From contig NZ_BDAE01000019.1 of assembly GCF_002091675.1 (NCBI RefSeq), positions 1 to 64,000 on the forward strand: a stretch of 64,000 nucleotides of DNA. The letters run 5' to 3'. The position numbers and the translations under genes were made by a program. How positions within the stretch are numbered: the first letter of the stretch is position 1; the number at the start of each line of letters is the position of its first letter. Positions 19,577-28,935 of this stretch are shown in pieces. The DNA comes from Pseudomonas luteola NBRC 103146 (lineage in GTDB: Bacteria > Pseudomonadota > Gammaproteobacteria > Pseudomonadales > Pseudomonadaceae). Below the pieces are notes generated by a model. It searched no databases and was not told where the DNA came from. It saw nothing but the letters and a program-made list of their open reading frames with translations.

Positions 19577-20965
19577 ATGCACGATAAGCTCAGCGACCGC
19601 ATGAGCGCTTTAGAGCGCCGCGCGGCGGTCGGACTGGCCCTTGTGTTTGCCTTTCGCATGCTTGGTATGTTCATGGTGTTACCGGTGCTGGCCACCTATG
19701 GTCAGGAGCTGGCAGATGCGACGCCAGCCCTCATCGGTTTGGCAATCGGTGCTTATGGTTTGACCCAGGCTGTACTGCAAATTCCCTTCGGTACGCTTTC
19801 TGATCGTATTGGTCGGCGGCCGGTTATCATTGCCGGCCTGCTGGTATTTGCTGCAGGTGCTGCAGTGGCTGCTAATGCGCACAGCATATGGGGTGTTATT
19901 CTGGGTCGTGTCATTCAAGGGGGCGGAGCTATTTCTGCCGCTGTGATGGCACTGCTGTCCGATCTGACTCGCGAACAGCATCGTACGAAGGCCATGGCTA
20001 CCATTGGAATGAGTATTGGCGTGTCCTTTGCGGTTGCAATGGTGTCCGGTCCTCTGCTGACGCGCTCGTTTGGTTTGTCAGGTCTCTTCTGGGCGACTTC
20101 TGCGTTGGCGCTGATTGGACTCCTGTTGATTCTTTTCCTCGTGCCCAAGGGGTCGCGCGTCATGCAACATCGCGAGTCCAGTGTTGCCAAACAGGCATTG
20201 GGCAAAACGTTGCGCAACAAGGATCTTTTGCGGCTGGACCTTGGCATTGGCGTATTGCATGCCGTGCTGATGTCCAGCTTTGTAGCGCTGCCATTGGCGC
20301 TGGCTGAGCATGCCGGGTTGCCCAAGGAGCAGCACTGGTGGGTTTATCTGACTGCCTTGGTCGTAGGGTTCTTTGCCATGGTGCCCTTTATCATCTATGG
20401 CGAAAAGAAGCGGCAGATGAAGCGGGTGCTCGTGGGCGCTATTGCGGTACTGGCTTTGTGTGAGCTGTTTTTCTTTGCCTTTGATGAAAGTCTGACGGCA
20501 CTGGTAATTGGCATCGTTGTGTTCTTTGCTGCCTTTAATCTGTTGGAGGCTTCACTGCCCTCGCTAGTAAGCAAGGTGGCCCCTGCTGGAGGAAAGGGGA
20601 CGGCAATGGGCATCTATTCCACCAGTCAGTTTCTAGGTTCGGCGGCCGGTGGCATTTTAGGTGGCTGGCTGTTCCAGCATGGAGGGTTGAATACCGTTTT
20701 TCTAGGGTGTGCGGCGCTTTGTGTCGTTTGGCTGCTAATAGCTGTTACGATGCGCGAACCCCCTTATGTCACCAGTCTGCGCATGCCGTTGGCGCCATCC
20801 GTTGCCCAAGATGCGGCATTGACTGATAGGCTAATGGCTTTGCCCGGCGTTACCGACGCGGTAGTCGTAGCGGAAGAAGCTGCGGTCTACGTTAAAATAG
20901 ATACCAAACAGGTCAATCGTGAGGCCTTGGAGCGGTTGGTAAATCCCGCGCCGGCAGCTCATTGA
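19577..20965 (+). CDS. yajR: MFS transporter, YajR family
   Basis: A 462-residue major facilitator with about twelve membrane segments and the motif-A loop GTLSDRIGRRPVI near residues 75-87. After the last segment, residues about 400-460 form a small soluble domain (LTDRLMALPGVTDAVVVAEE) resembling the C-terminal YAM domain of YajR. The ATG follows GAGGAG; the frame extends upstream to 19475 but without similarity. The substrate is unknown. Pseudomonads keep a related gene between uvrA and ssb. Confidence 0.8.
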   Translation: MHDKLSDRMSALERRAAVGLALVFAFRMLGMFMVLPVLATYGQELADATPALIGLAIGAYGLTQAVLQIPFGTLSDRIGRRPVIIAGLLVFAAGAAVAANAHSIWGVILGRVIQGGGAISAAVMALLSDLTREQHRTKAMATIGMSIGVSFAVAMVSGPLLTRSFGLSGLFWATSALALIGLLLILFLVPKGSRVMQHRESSVAKQALGKTLRNKDLLRLDLGIGVLHAVLMSSFVALPLALAEHAGLPKEQHWWVYLTALVVGFFAMVPFIIYGEKKRQMKRVLVGAIAVLALCELFFFAFDESLTALVIGIVVFFAAFNLLEASLPSLVSKVAPAGGKGTAMGIYSTSQFLGSAAGGILGGWLFQHGGLNTVFLGCAALCVVWLLIAVTMREPPYVTSLRMPLAPSVAQDAALTDRLMALPGVTDAVVVAEEAAVYVKIDTKQVNREALERLVNPAPAAH

Positions 20966-20990
20966 TTGATGAAGATTTCAGGAGAAGTAA

Positions 20991-21503
20991 ATGGCTCGTG
21001 GTGTTAATAAAGTAATCCTGGTCGGGAACGTCGGCGGCGACCCGGAAACTCGTTATATGCCCAATGGCAATGCAGTGACCAATGTCACGCTGGCAACCAG
21101 TGATAGCTGGAAAGACAAGCAGACCGGCCAGCAGCAAGAGCGTACCGAGTGGCACCGCGTGGTTTTCTTTGGCAAGTTGGCTGAAATTGCCGGGGAATAC
21201 CTGCGTAAAGGCTCACAGGTCTATGTGGAAGGTAGCTTGCGCACCCGTAAGTGGCAGGGCCAGGACGGACAGGACCGCTATACCACCGAGATCGTGGTAG
21301 ATATCAACGGTACCATGCAGCTCCTGGGCGGCCGTGGTGGCGCGTCTGCTGGTGGTGGCGATGAATACAATCAGACTCAACAGGCGCCTCGGGCACCTCG
21401 TCCCCAGCAAGCTGCGGCGCCTCAGCGTGAAAACCGTCCGGCACCTGCGCCGCAGCAGCCGGCACCAGACTACGACAGCTTTGATGACGATATCCCGTTC
21501 TGA
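20991..21503 (+). CDS. ssb: Single-stranded DNA-binding protein
   Basis: SSB coats single-stranded DNA in replication and repair. The 170-residue product has the OB fold (residues about 5-110, starting [16 protein letters not shown]), a Gln/Pro/Ala-rich linker, and the acidic tip DDDIPF that recruits partner proteins. AGGAGA precedes the ATG. It lies 25 nt after yajR and may be co-transcribed with it. Confidence 0.96.
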   Translation: MARGVNKVILVGNVGGDPETRYMPNGNAVTNVTLATSDSWKDKQTGQQQERTEWHRVVFFGKLAEIAGEYLRKGSQVYVEGSLRTRKWQGQDGQDRYTTEIVVDINGTMQLLGGRGGASAGGGDEYNQTQQAPRAPRPQQAAAPQRENRPAPAPQQPAPDYDSFDDDIPF

Positions 21504-21527
21504 TACGTATTGAGCTGGTTCTGAACG

Positions 21528-21560
21528 AAAAGCCCGACTTGAAAGAGTTGGGCTTTTTTA
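21528..21560 (+). terminator. Intrinsic terminator after ssb
   Basis: AAAAGCCC (21528-21535) pairs with GGGCTTTT (21550-21557), extended inward by further pairs, with a T-tract. The remainder of the gap to 21755 shows no other clear element. Confidence 0.8.
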
Positions 21561-21754
21561 TTTTTACCGCTCAAGACGTGTGCTTCAGTTATTCCTGTTC
21601 GAGCCGATCTTTGAGGCTGCTTGTCCTTGTATTGGTGGATTGGCCTGGAAACAATAAAAACACTTTCATCTGTAGGATGTCTTTTCCTCTTTGCCCAGCG
21701 TCTATTGGTAACAGCCTCGCTGAAGAGGCACAACGGAGCTAACGAAGCCTCACT

Positions 21755-23968
21755 ATGACTTTATTCGGCAAACCTCTGCGTCATTTGTGGGCCCATGATA
21801 AGGCCAGCTACAGTGTTCGTGTGTTTGTCGCCCTGACAGGGGCTATGGCCGTATGCTGGTATCTAGGGGATCTACGCTCCATTTCTCCTGTCTTTCTCGG
21901 AATTATTGCCAGTGCCCTGGCTGAGACCGATGACAATTGGCTGGGACGACTGAAGTCCCTGCTGGTAACGCTGGTCTGCTTTGCCATCGCTGCATTTTCT
22001 GTGGAGATACTGTTCCCCTATCCTTGGATCTTTGTCTGCGGGCTGGCGCTGGCTACATTCTTGTTGACGTTGCTGGGCGCGCTTGGCGAGAGGTATGGCT
22101 CAATAGCCCAAGCAACAGTGATCTTGTCCATCTACGGAATGATCGGTGTGGATCAGCGGCTTGGAGGCGAGGTGCCGATCTGGCATGAGCCCGCGCTTCT
22201 GTTGGCGGGTGCCACGTGGTACGGCTTTCTATCGGTGCTATGGTGTGCCTTGTTTGCGCATCAGCCGGTGCGGCAGCACCTAGCAGCTTTGTATTATGAA
22301 CTGGGTCTCTTTCTACGCTACAAGGCTGATCTGCTTGAGCCGGTGCGTCAGGTAGATCTCCATGAGCGCCGTTTGAAACTGGCGCAGCAGAATGGGCGTG
22401 TTGTCGATGCACTGAACAAGGCCAAGGCCACTATTCTGATTCGCTTTGGCCGCTCAGGTAGACCAGGCGTACGTTCGGGGTTCTATTTCAAGCTCTATTT
22501 CATGGCTCAGGATATTCACGAGCGGGCCAGCTCTTCCCATTATCCTTATAGCGCATTGACCGAGGCGTTTTTCCATAGCGATGTGCTGTTTCGTTGCCAG
22601 CGCTTGCTGAGTCTGCAGGCAAAGGCTTGTGCCTTGCTAGGTGAGGCTACTCGATTGCGTCAGCCCTTTGAGTATGGCCAGCAGAGTCATCAGGCTATGG
22701 CTGATCTGCACGCATCGATCGAACACCTCAAACAGCAGAACAACCCCCGTTGGCGTGGGCTGTTACGTTCTCTGGATTCGTTATCCACCAATCTGACGAC
22801 TCTGGAGCGCCAGCTTTCCAATGCCAGCCAGCCTGATGTCAATATAGGAGAGTTGGATACCAGCCTGCTTGATCCAACGCCGCGCTCCCTCAAGGACATG
22901 TTGCAACGCATACGGCTGCAACTTACGCCAACATCGCTTCTGTTTCGCCATGGGCTGAGAATGGCTATTGCTCTGGCTGCCGGCTATGGCATCTTGCATC
23001 TGATTCACCCGAACTACGGCTATTGGATATTGCTCACGACTGTTTTCGTATGCCGTCCAAATTATGGCGCTACACGGGTGCGCCTGGTTCAGCGAATAGT
23101 GGGTACCGTCATAGGTCTATTGTTGGGAAATGCCTTGCTGCAGCTTTTTGGCAGTACCGAGGCTCAGCTGTCGTTGGCGGTTATCGCAGGTACGGTCTTT
23201 TTCGTGACCCGGACCGATCGATATACCATCGCCACAGCGGCTATCACGGTCATGGTGCTGTTCTGCTTCAACCAGGTGGGCGATGGTTTCGGCCTGATCT
23301 GGCCGCGTCTGATCGATACCCTTATCGGTTGCCTAATTGCAGTATTGGCTGTCTTCTTTATCTTGCCCGACTGGCAGGGAAGACGCTTGCATCAGGTGAT
23401 GGCCAACACACTGCTGACCAGCAATAACTACCTGCGTAGCGTTATCGACCAGTATCGCCACGGCAAGCGGGATGATCTGAACTACCGGGTGGCGCGGCGT
23501 AACGTACACAACGCAGACGCGACGTTATCGGCAGCACTGGCTAACATGTTGCGAGAGCCTGGGCATTTTCGCCGTAATTTAGAGGCAGGGTTTCGCTTTC
23601 TGGCGTTATCCAATACCTTGTTGGGTTATCTCTCAGCATTAGGGGCTCACCGTATACAGCTGGCTGAGCATCCCGTAGATGTCCTGATTGAAAAAGCCAT
23701 GGACCGCTTGAGCGCAGGGCTGCTTGAAATAGCCCAAGCGCTCAATGAGCGGCGTTCTCTGGTGCCTACGGCAGAAGAAGAAAATGCCTTGGCTGATGAG
23801 CTGGAACAGTTTCCGGATGATCTTGACGATGGGCATCGTCTGGTACTGACCCAATTGGCCTTGATCAGCCGTCTGCTACCCAACCTCAAGAGCGCAGCGG
23901 CCTATGTGCTACGTGCGCCAAAAGAAAATACCGAAGATGAGACAACCGTTGAGGCTGTCCCATCCTGA
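21755..23968 (+). CDS. YccS-like FUSC-family inner-membrane protein
   Basis: A 737-residue membrane protein with two hydrophobic blocks, about residues 20-175 and 390-540, separated by a long soluble region. This is the duplicated layout of the YccS/FUSC family. It starts MTLFGKPLRHLWAHDKASYS, and TRVRLVQRIVGTVIGLLLG opens the second transporter-like block. Function is unproven; related proteins have been proposed as efflux components. It is probably a single-gene unit. Confidence 0.8.
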   Translation: MTLFGKPLRHLWAHDKASYSVRVFVALTGAMAVCWYLGDLRSISPVFLGIIASALAETDDNWLGRLKSLLVTLVCFAIAAFSVEILFPYPWIFVCGLALATFLLTLLGALGERYGSIAQATVILSIYGMIGVDQRLGGEVPIWHEPALLLAGATWYGFLSVLWCALFAHQPVRQHLAALYYELGLFLRYKADLLEPVRQVDLHERRLKLAQQNGRVVDALNKAKATILIRFGRSGRPGVRSGFYFKLYFMAQDIHERASSSHYPYSALTEAFFHSDVLFRCQRLLSLQAKACALLGEATRLRQPFEYGQQSHQAMADLHASIEHLKQQNNPRWRGLLRSLDSLSTNLTTLERQLSNASQPDVNIGELDTSLLDPTPRSLKDMLQRIRLQLTPTSLLFRHGLRMAIALAAGYGILHLIHPNYGYWILLTTVFVCRPNYGATRVRLVQRIVGTVIGLLLGNALLQLFGSTEAQLSLAVIAGTVFFVTRTDRYTIATAAITVMVLFCFNQVGDGFGLIWPRLIDTLIGCLIAVLAVFFILPDWQGRRLHQVMANTLLTSNNYLRSVIDQYRHGKRDDLNYRVARRNVHNADATLSAALANMLREPGHFRRNLEAGFRFLALSNTLLGYLSALGAHRIQLAEHPVDVLIEKAMDRLSAGLLEIAQALNERRSLVPTAEEENALADELEQFPDDLDDGHRLVLTQLALISRLLPNLKSAAAYVLRAPKENTEDETTVEAVPS

Positions 23969-24074
23969 CGCGGATGACGAAAGCTTCCGCTATGCTGCAC
24001 AATGATGACACTGTCGGCGTGCCTGTTTTCAGGCACGCCATTTATGATTAGATTTTGGAAGATACCCGAACTCC

Positions 24075-24974
24075 ATGCGCATGCGCCTCATGCTGTTGGG
24101 CGGCGGTAATGCCCTGGGTCAGGCGCTGATCCGTCTGGGTGCTGAAGAAGATATTCACTTTCTTGCACCTCGTCCGCCAGCGCAGGGCTGGAACGCCAGC
24201 CACCTGACTCAGTTGCTTGATGACACCCGTCCCGATGTAATTATCAACCTGGCCTATTATTTCGACTGGTTTCAGGCCGAGCACGTCGATGATGACCAGC
24301 TCTCTCGGCAGGCCAGCGCTATCGAGCGGCTGGCTGAACTCTGCCAACATTACTCAATTGCCTTGATACAGCCCTCCAGCTACCGTGTTTTCGATGGGAG
24401 TAGAGCGAGTGCGTATAGCGAGAAAGATGAGCCCAATCCTCTTGGTGTGCGCGGACAGGCGCTATTGACTATAGAGCAAACAGTACGTGCCTTGTGCCCC
24501 CAGCATGTTCTGTTGCGATTGGGATGGCTTCTGGATGAAAGCCCGCAAGGTGAACTGGACCGTTTCCTGTCGCGGGCTGAGGTAGGGCAATTGATGCCGC
24601 TTGCTGATGACCGTCGTGGAAGCCCAACCCCTGTCGATGACGCCGGGCGGGTTATCCTAGCCGTCATCAAGCAACTGGATTGCAGTGCTCCTCTGTGGGG
24701 GACCTATCATTACGGCGGTATTGAGGCTGTTACTCAATTGACGCTGGGACAGGCGATTATTGCCGAGGCCCTGACTCTGCACGGGATGCCAGAGCCGAAC
24801 CTTGAGCCAAGAGCTCATGGCGCGACTCTTGATGCTTCTGAAGAGCCGCAAAATGCAGTGTTAGCTTGCAGAAAGATTTTGAACACGTTTGGCGTCAAGC
24901 CGCGTAACTGGCGTAGCGGAATGTCCGCTTTGCTGGACCGTTATTATCGGCAAACAGGAAGTCGCCATGACTGA
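24075..24974 (+). CDS. RmlD-like sugar-nucleotide-binding protein
   Basis: A 299-residue SDR-fold protein resembling dTDP-4-dehydrorhamnose reductases: a Rossmann-type LGGGNALGQALIRLG at the N-terminus and PSSYRVFDGSRAS in the middle. The usual YxxxK pair is not obvious; LGVRGQALLTIEQTV occupies the place where YGxTKxxGE would be, so it may not be a normal reductase. It overlaps the downstream epimerase by 8 nt, implying a shared pathway. Pseudomonads carry a similar pair. Confidence 0.7.
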   Translation: MRMRLMLLGGGNALGQALIRLGAEEDIHFLAPRPPAQGWNASHLTQLLDDTRPDVIINLAYYFDWFQAEHVDDDQLSRQASAIERLAELCQHYSIALIQPSSYRVFDGSRASAYSEKDEPNPLGVRGQALLTIEQTVRALCPQHVLLRLGWLLDESPQGELDRFLSRAEVGQLMPLADDRRGSPTPVDDAGRVILAVIKQLDCSAPLWGTYHYGGIEAVTQLTLGQAIIAEALTLHGMPEPNLEPRAHGATLDASEEPQNAVLACRKILNTFGVKPRNWRSGMSALLDRYYRQTGSRHD

Positions 24975-25902
24975 GCAACCAATTCTCATAACGGGCGGAG
25001 CCGGGTTCATCGGTTCTCATCTGGTTGATGTGCTACTAGCCAAAGGCAAACATGTCCGGGTACTGGACGATTTCTCTACCGGTAAACGGGACAATCTCCC
25101 AGCAGATAATGCTTGGTTGGAAATCATTCAAGGGGACGTGGCCGATACCGATACGGTTCACCAAGCGATGACAGGTTGCTGTGCTGTTGTGCATTTGGCA
25201 GCTGTCGCCTCGGTTCAGGCGTCGGTAGACAACCCAGTTAGTACACATCAGAGCAATTTTATAGGCACGTTGAATGTCTGCGAAGCCATGCGCAAGCATC
25301 ATGTTCGCCGTGTGGTTTTTGCTTCAAGTGCTGCGGTATATGGGCCGAACGGAGAAGGGCAGGCCATTGCCGAGGAAACGCCCAAGGCGCCGCTTACGCC
25401 CTATGCAGCTGATAAGCTGGCTGGCGAGTATTACTTTGATTTCTACCGCCGTGAGCACGCTCTGGAGCCGGTCGTCTTCCGGTTCTTCAATATATATGGC
25501 CCTCGGCAGGATCCGTCTTCACCATATTCGGGGGTCATCAGTATTTTTACGGATCGAGCACGTCAGGGAGAGCCAATAACCGTTTACGGCGATGGCGAGC
25601 AGACCCGCGATTTTGTATATGTGGGCGATCTGGTAGGGCTTATTGTCCAGGGTCTTGAAAGCGCTGAACCCGTGGTTGGGCCTGTCAACGTAGGACACGG
25701 CCAAGTCGTTAGCCTGAATCAATTGTTACAGGAAGTTGGCGACTTAGTAGGCGGTCTTCCCAAGATCACACATGCAGCAACACGCGCAGGTGATATCCGT
25801 CATTCAAAAGCAGATAACTCGCGTCTCAAGGCATATTTCACTTTTGATCACGTTACGTCTATGCGTGAGGGGCTGAGCCTGTTGTTAAAGACAGACAGCT
25901 AA
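24967..25902 (+). CDS. NAD-dependent sugar epimerase/dehydratase
   Basis: An extended SDR enzyme of 311 residues. It has the NAD motif GGAGFIGSH near residue 10, a catalytic-type SSAAVYG and the downstream Y..DK (PYAADKLAGE), the serine and YxxxK residues of the GalE/WbpP group. The ATG at 24967 overlaps the previous gene; the frame extends upstream only through that gene. It probably acts on a UDP- or GDP-sugar for the envelope, but the exact substrate cannot be read. A strong terminator follows. Confidence 0.8.
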   Translation: MTEQPILITGGAGFIGSHLVDVLLAKGKHVRVLDDFSTGKRDNLPADNAWLEIIQGDVADTDTVHQAMTGCCAVVHLAAVASVQASVDNPVSTHQSNFIGTLNVCEAMRKHHVRRVVFASSAAVYGPNGEGQAIAEETPKAPLTPYAADKLAGEYYFDFYRREHALEPVVFRFFNIYGPRQDPSSPYSGVISIFTDRARQGEPITVYGDGEQTRDFVYVGDLVGLIVQGLESAEPVVGPVNVGHGQVVSLNQLLQEVGDLVGGLPKITHAATRAGDIRHSKADNSRLKAYFTFDHVTSMREGLSLLLKTDS

Positions 25903-25916
25903 CCATGGCGCCCCAT

Positions 25917-25946
25917 AAAAAAGCCCCGTCAACCGGGGCTTTTTTA
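25917..25946. terminator. Bidirectional terminator between epimerase gene and bamE
   Basis: A 12-bp stem (25917-25928 with 25934-25945) has A-tract and T-tract flanks, so it can stop both converging transcripts. Confidence 0.85.
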
Positions 25947-25966
25947 TTTGAAATAGATAATGGAAT

Positions 25967-26515
25967 CTATTCGTTCTGTGTATCAATAGGGGCTGGCGTA
26001 GGGACTGGAGTCGACTGTGTTCTATCGATTTCCTGCTGGATCTGCTCTTCAACTGAGCCAGGTGCTGGCGGTTGATCAACCGGCTGCTGAGGTTGTTGTT
26101 GAGCGGGCTGGTCCGCTGGGCTGGAAGTCTCTGGAGCAGCGGTTTGACCGTCTGTGCCCATGATTTCCTGCTCCCGGGTAACACCCGGTTTGAAGTCGCC
26201 GGCGAGGCCTACAAGATGATCGCTGTCATCGAAAACCAGGCTCACACGCTCCTGCTGGCGCTGACCGCCACCCGGCTGCATGCTATAGAGGTAATCCCAG
26301 CGATTAGCGTGAAAAGTATCGGTAATCAGGGGGCTCCCCATGATAAACCTTACTTGTCGTCGGGTCATTCCTGGGCGAAGCTGGTCTATCATGTCCTGCG
26401 TGACAACGTTGCCCTGCTGGATATCAATTTTGTAGACCCCCGGAAAAGAACATCCGGCGAGCGTGGCGAGGCTCAGAAAGGTAAGCCCGGTCAGCGTTAG
26501 CTTGAGGTTTTGCAT
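25967..26515 (-). CDS. bamE: Outer-membrane assembly lipoprotein BamE (OmlA)
   Basis: BamE is an accessory lipoprotein of the BAM complex that inserts outer-membrane beta-barrels. The 182-residue precursor has a signal with lipobox LAGC at about residues 19-22 and the SmpA/OmlA domain ([19 protein letters not shown], then [12 protein letters not shown]). The C-terminal third is a Pro/Gln-rich tail longer than in E. coli. It is divergent from fur with a 92-bp shared upstream region, the arrangement known in pseudomonads. Confidence 0.93.
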   Translation of the reverse strand: MQNLKLTLTGLTFLSLATLAGCSFPGVYKIDIQQGNVVTQDMIDQLRPGMTRRQVRFIMGSPLITDTFHANRWDYLYSMQPGGGQRQQERVSLVFDDSDHLVGLAGDFKPGVTREQEIMGTDGQTAAPETSSPADQPAQQQPQQPVDQPPAPGSVEEQIQQEIDRTQSTPVPTPAPIDTQNE

Positions 26516-26607
26516 CGGGGGAAGACTTCCACTATCTTGCTAGGCAATGAACTCTGATCATACCTGCATTCCGAAGTGCTGCGAAGCGTTCGAAGCCGAG
26601 AAAGAAC

Positions 26608-27012
26608 ATGGTTGAAAATAACGAGCTCCGTAAAGCCGGGCTAAAAGTGACTCTTCCAAGGGTCAAGATCCTGCAAATGCTGGATTCCGCCGGTCAGCGC
26701 CATATGAGTGCTGAAGATGTATACAAGGCGTTAATGGAGGCCGGCGAGGATGTCGGGCTCGCTACTGTTTATCGTGTATTGACCCAGTTTGAAGCCGCTG
26801 GACTGGTGGATCGCCACAATTTCGATGGTGGCCATGCTGTGTTTGAGCTGGCAGATACGGGACATCACGATCACATGGTGTGTGTAGACTCAGGCGAGGT
26901 CATCGAGTTCACAGATGCCTCAATCGAAAAGCGTCAGCGTGAGATTGTTGAAGAGCACGGCTATGAGCTGGTCGATCACAATCTTGTGCTGTACGTCAAA
27001 AAAAGAAAATAA
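26608..27012 (+). CDS. fur: Ferric uptake regulator Fur
   Basis: Fur is the Fe(II)-dependent repressor of iron-uptake genes. The 134-residue product has the winged-helix domain (LPRVKILQMLD, DVGLATVYRVLTQFEAAGL) and metal-site residues in GHHDHMVC near residues 86-93. Only one cysteine is evident, as in pseudomonad Fur and unlike the CxxC of E. coli Fur. AAAGAA precedes the ATG. It is monocistronic, ending in a terminator shared with convergent recN. Confidence 0.96.
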   Translation: MVENNELRKAGLKVTLPRVKILQMLDSAGQRHMSAEDVYKALMEAGEDVGLATVYRVLTQFEAAGLVDRHNFDGGHAVFELADTGHHDHMVCVDSGEVIEFTDASIEKRQREIVEEHGYELVDHNLVLYVKKRK

Positions 27013-27027
27013 GCCTTGCTGCGCAAT

Positions 27028-27056
27028 AAAAAACAGCGGCCTTTGCCGCTGTTTTT
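27028..27056. terminator. Terminator between fur and recN
   Basis: A 12-bp hairpin, arms 27029-27040 and 27045-27056, with a CTTT loop. A-rich and T-rich flanks allow use on both strands. Confidence 0.85.
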
Positions 27057-27073
27057 GTTTCGTCTTAACGCTG

Positions 27074-28741
27074 TTATTTCGCTGTAACCATCTTTTTGGC
27101 ATGCGCAAGGGATTCGCGCGTCAGGTCGATGCCCCCTAGCATGCGGGCCACTTCCTCAATGCGGCGCTGTTTGTCGAGTATCGCAACCGCCGTCCGTGTT
27201 TCACTGACGCCACGCTCCTTGTGAACAAAGAGGTGGTGATGTCCCTGAGCCGCTACTTGTGGTAGGTGAGTAACGGTTAAAACCTGTCCATCTTCGCCGA
27301 GGCGTCGTAGCAATTGACCTACAATTTCAGCGGTAGGCCCGCCGATCCCTACATCCACTTCGTCGAATACAAGCGTAGGGACGCGTGACGTCTGGGCTGT
27401 GATGACCTGAATGGCCAAGCTGATACGAGACAGCTCGCCTCCTGACGCTACCTTGGCCAGAGGTTTCAAGGGCTGACCTGGGTTTGCGCTTACGCGAAAC
27501 TCCACCGTTTCTTGACCGTAAGGTTGCAGGTCGTCTGAGGATTCAGGCTGTAGCGTAATAGAGAAGCGACCGCCAGGCATGCCGAGGCGCTGCATCTCTG
27601 TCTCTACGGCTGCCGCCAATTCGGGCGCACGGGTTTGTCGCCGTTCGCTCAGTTCATTGGCCTTTTCCTGATAATGACGTGCATACGCTGCCAGCTCTTC
27701 CTGGAGGCGCTCAACCGCTGCATCATCAGCATTAAGCGACTCGAGCTCACTCTGAAGTTGTGTCTGCAAGTGAACAAGCTCTTCGGGCTGTACGCGATGT
27801 TTACGCGCCATGGTGTAAATGGCATCCAGGCGCTCCTGTACTACCTGTTGGCGCTCTGGATCGGCCTCGAAGTTATCGATAAAGCGGTTGAGTTCGGACA
27901 CGGCTTCTTCGATCTGTATCTGCGCCGAACCAATCAGGTTTGTCGCTTCCTCCAGCGCTTTGGGCGCATGACTGAATCCGCCCAGGCGGTGAGTGCTTGT
28001 GTTCAGGGCCGACAGGACGTTGCCGCCTTCACCCTCACTGCATAGGTCGATGACCTGACGACAGGCAACAAGAAGCTGCTCTGCGCTGGCTAGTGTCTTC
28101 TGCTCCTGTTCAAGTGCTTCGATTTCCCCTTCGCTCAAAGCGAGATTTGCCAGCTCTTCAAGCTGGTAACTCAGCAACTGATAGCGAGCTCGTTGTTCTT
28201 CACTGCTACTCGACAGTCGCTCAAGGGTTTGCTTGGTCTGGCGCCACCGCTGTGAAGCCAGCTGTACCTGGCGTGCCAGCTCTTTTGCCTCGGCAAATTC
28301 ATCCAGCAAGCGGCGATGGGTATCCGTTTTCAGCAGTGACTGATGTTCATGCTGGCTATGGATGTCGATGAGCAGGCTGCCCAATGCCTTAAGATCCCCT
28401 TGAGGGCAGGGCGACCCGTTGATGTAGGCCCGCGAGCGACCTTCGGCTGTAATAACACGACGCAAAATACACAGCCCATCATTATCAAGGTCTCGCTCGG
28501 CCAGCCAGCTTTGCGCCTCGGGGATGCGTTTCAGATCAAAGGTGGCCAGGATGTCCGCCTTGTCAGCGCCAGGGCGTACTACGCCGCTATCTGCCCTGTC
28601 GCCCATGGTAAGGCCGAGCGCATCGAGCATGATCGATTTGCCGGCGCCCGTTTCGCCGGTAATCACTGTCATGCCACGCTCAAGTTCAAGATCGAGATGT
28701 TCAACAATCGCGTAATTACGGACGGACAGATGCACCAGCAT
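27074..28741 (-). CDS. recN: DNA repair protein RecN
   Basis: RecN is an SMC-like ATPase for double-strand-break repair. The 555-residue product has Walker A GETGAGKS near residue 30, a long coiled coil, the ABC signature SGGELSR and a Walker B LVFDEVDVGIGG. The start ATG gives MLVHLSVRNYAIVEHLDLEL. Two LexA-like boxes and a sigma-70 promoter lie just upstream, fitting its known strong SOS induction. Confidence 0.96.
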   Translation of the reverse strand: MLVHLSVRNYAIVEHLDLELERGMTVITGETGAGKSIMLDALGLTMGDRADSGVVRPGADKADILATFDLKRIPEAQSWLAERDLDNDGLCILRRVITAEGRSRAYINGSPCPQGDLKALGSLLIDIHSQHEHQSLLKTDTHRRLLDEFAEAKELARQVQLASQRWRQTKQTLERLSSSSEEQRARYQLLSYQLEELANLALSEGEIEALEQEQKTLASAEQLLVACRQVIDLCSEGEGGNVLSALNTSTHRLGGFSHAPKALEEATNLIGSAQIQIEEAVSELNRFIDNFEADPERQQVVQERLDAIYTMARKHRVQPEELVHLQTQLQSELESLNADDAAVERLQEELAAYARHYQEKANELSERRQTRAPELAAAVETEMQRLGMPGGRFSITLQPESSDDLQPYGQETVEFRVSANPGQPLKPLAKVASGGELSRISLAIQVITAQTSRVPTLVFDEVDVGIGGPTAEIVGQLLRRLGEDGQVLTVTHLPQVAAQGHHHLFVHKERGVSETRTAVAILDKQRRIEEVARMLGGIDLTRESLAHAKKMVTAK

Positions 28742-28767
28742 GTGGGTGGGCTCCGAAATCTGTTGAT

Positions 28768-28783
28768 CTGGTTATTTATTCAG
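28768..28783. promoter_or_regulatory. LexA (SOS) box 1 of recN
   Basis: CTGGTTATTTATTCAG fits the CTG-N10-CAG LexA frame and matches 12 of 16 positions of the E. coli consensus. It lies 27 bp from the recN start, probably just downstream of the transcription start. Confidence 0.75.
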
Positions 28784-28785
28784 TG

Positions 28786-28801
28786 ATGTTCATTTATACA
28801 G
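28786..28801. promoter_or_regulatory. LexA (SOS) box 2 of recN
   Basis: On the minus strand this reads CTGTATAAATGAACAT, matching 12 of 16 consensus positions, with one half-site imperfect. It covers the recN -10 and is two bases from box 1. Confidence 0.6.
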
Positions 28802-28822
28802 TTTTTCTTTTCGTTCTGGCAA
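28793..28822 (-). promoter_or_regulatory. Sigma-70 promoter of recN
   Basis: On the minus strand, TTGCCA (28817-28822) and TATAAA (28793-28798) are 18 bp apart. LexA box 2 overlaps the -10, so LexA binding would block polymerase. Confidence 0.65.
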
Positions 28823-28833
28823 TAAGCTCAACC

Positions 28834-28861
28834 CTTGAAGCTTTAAATGCCGGCCCCATAT
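28834..28861 (+). promoter_or_regulatory. Sigma-32 heat-shock promoter of grpE
   Basis: CTTGAAG (28834-28840), a 13-bp spacer and CCCCATAT (28854-28861) match the heat-shock consensus CTTGAAA-N13-CCCCATnT almost fully. It lies 75 bp before grpE. Confidence 0.85.
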
Positions 28862-28935
28862 AGCGGGCAGAACCGCAGGCTTTGCAGCGCTTTATATGGT
28901 GCCTCGCCTGCCAACTGATTCGACAGGAGGACGAC

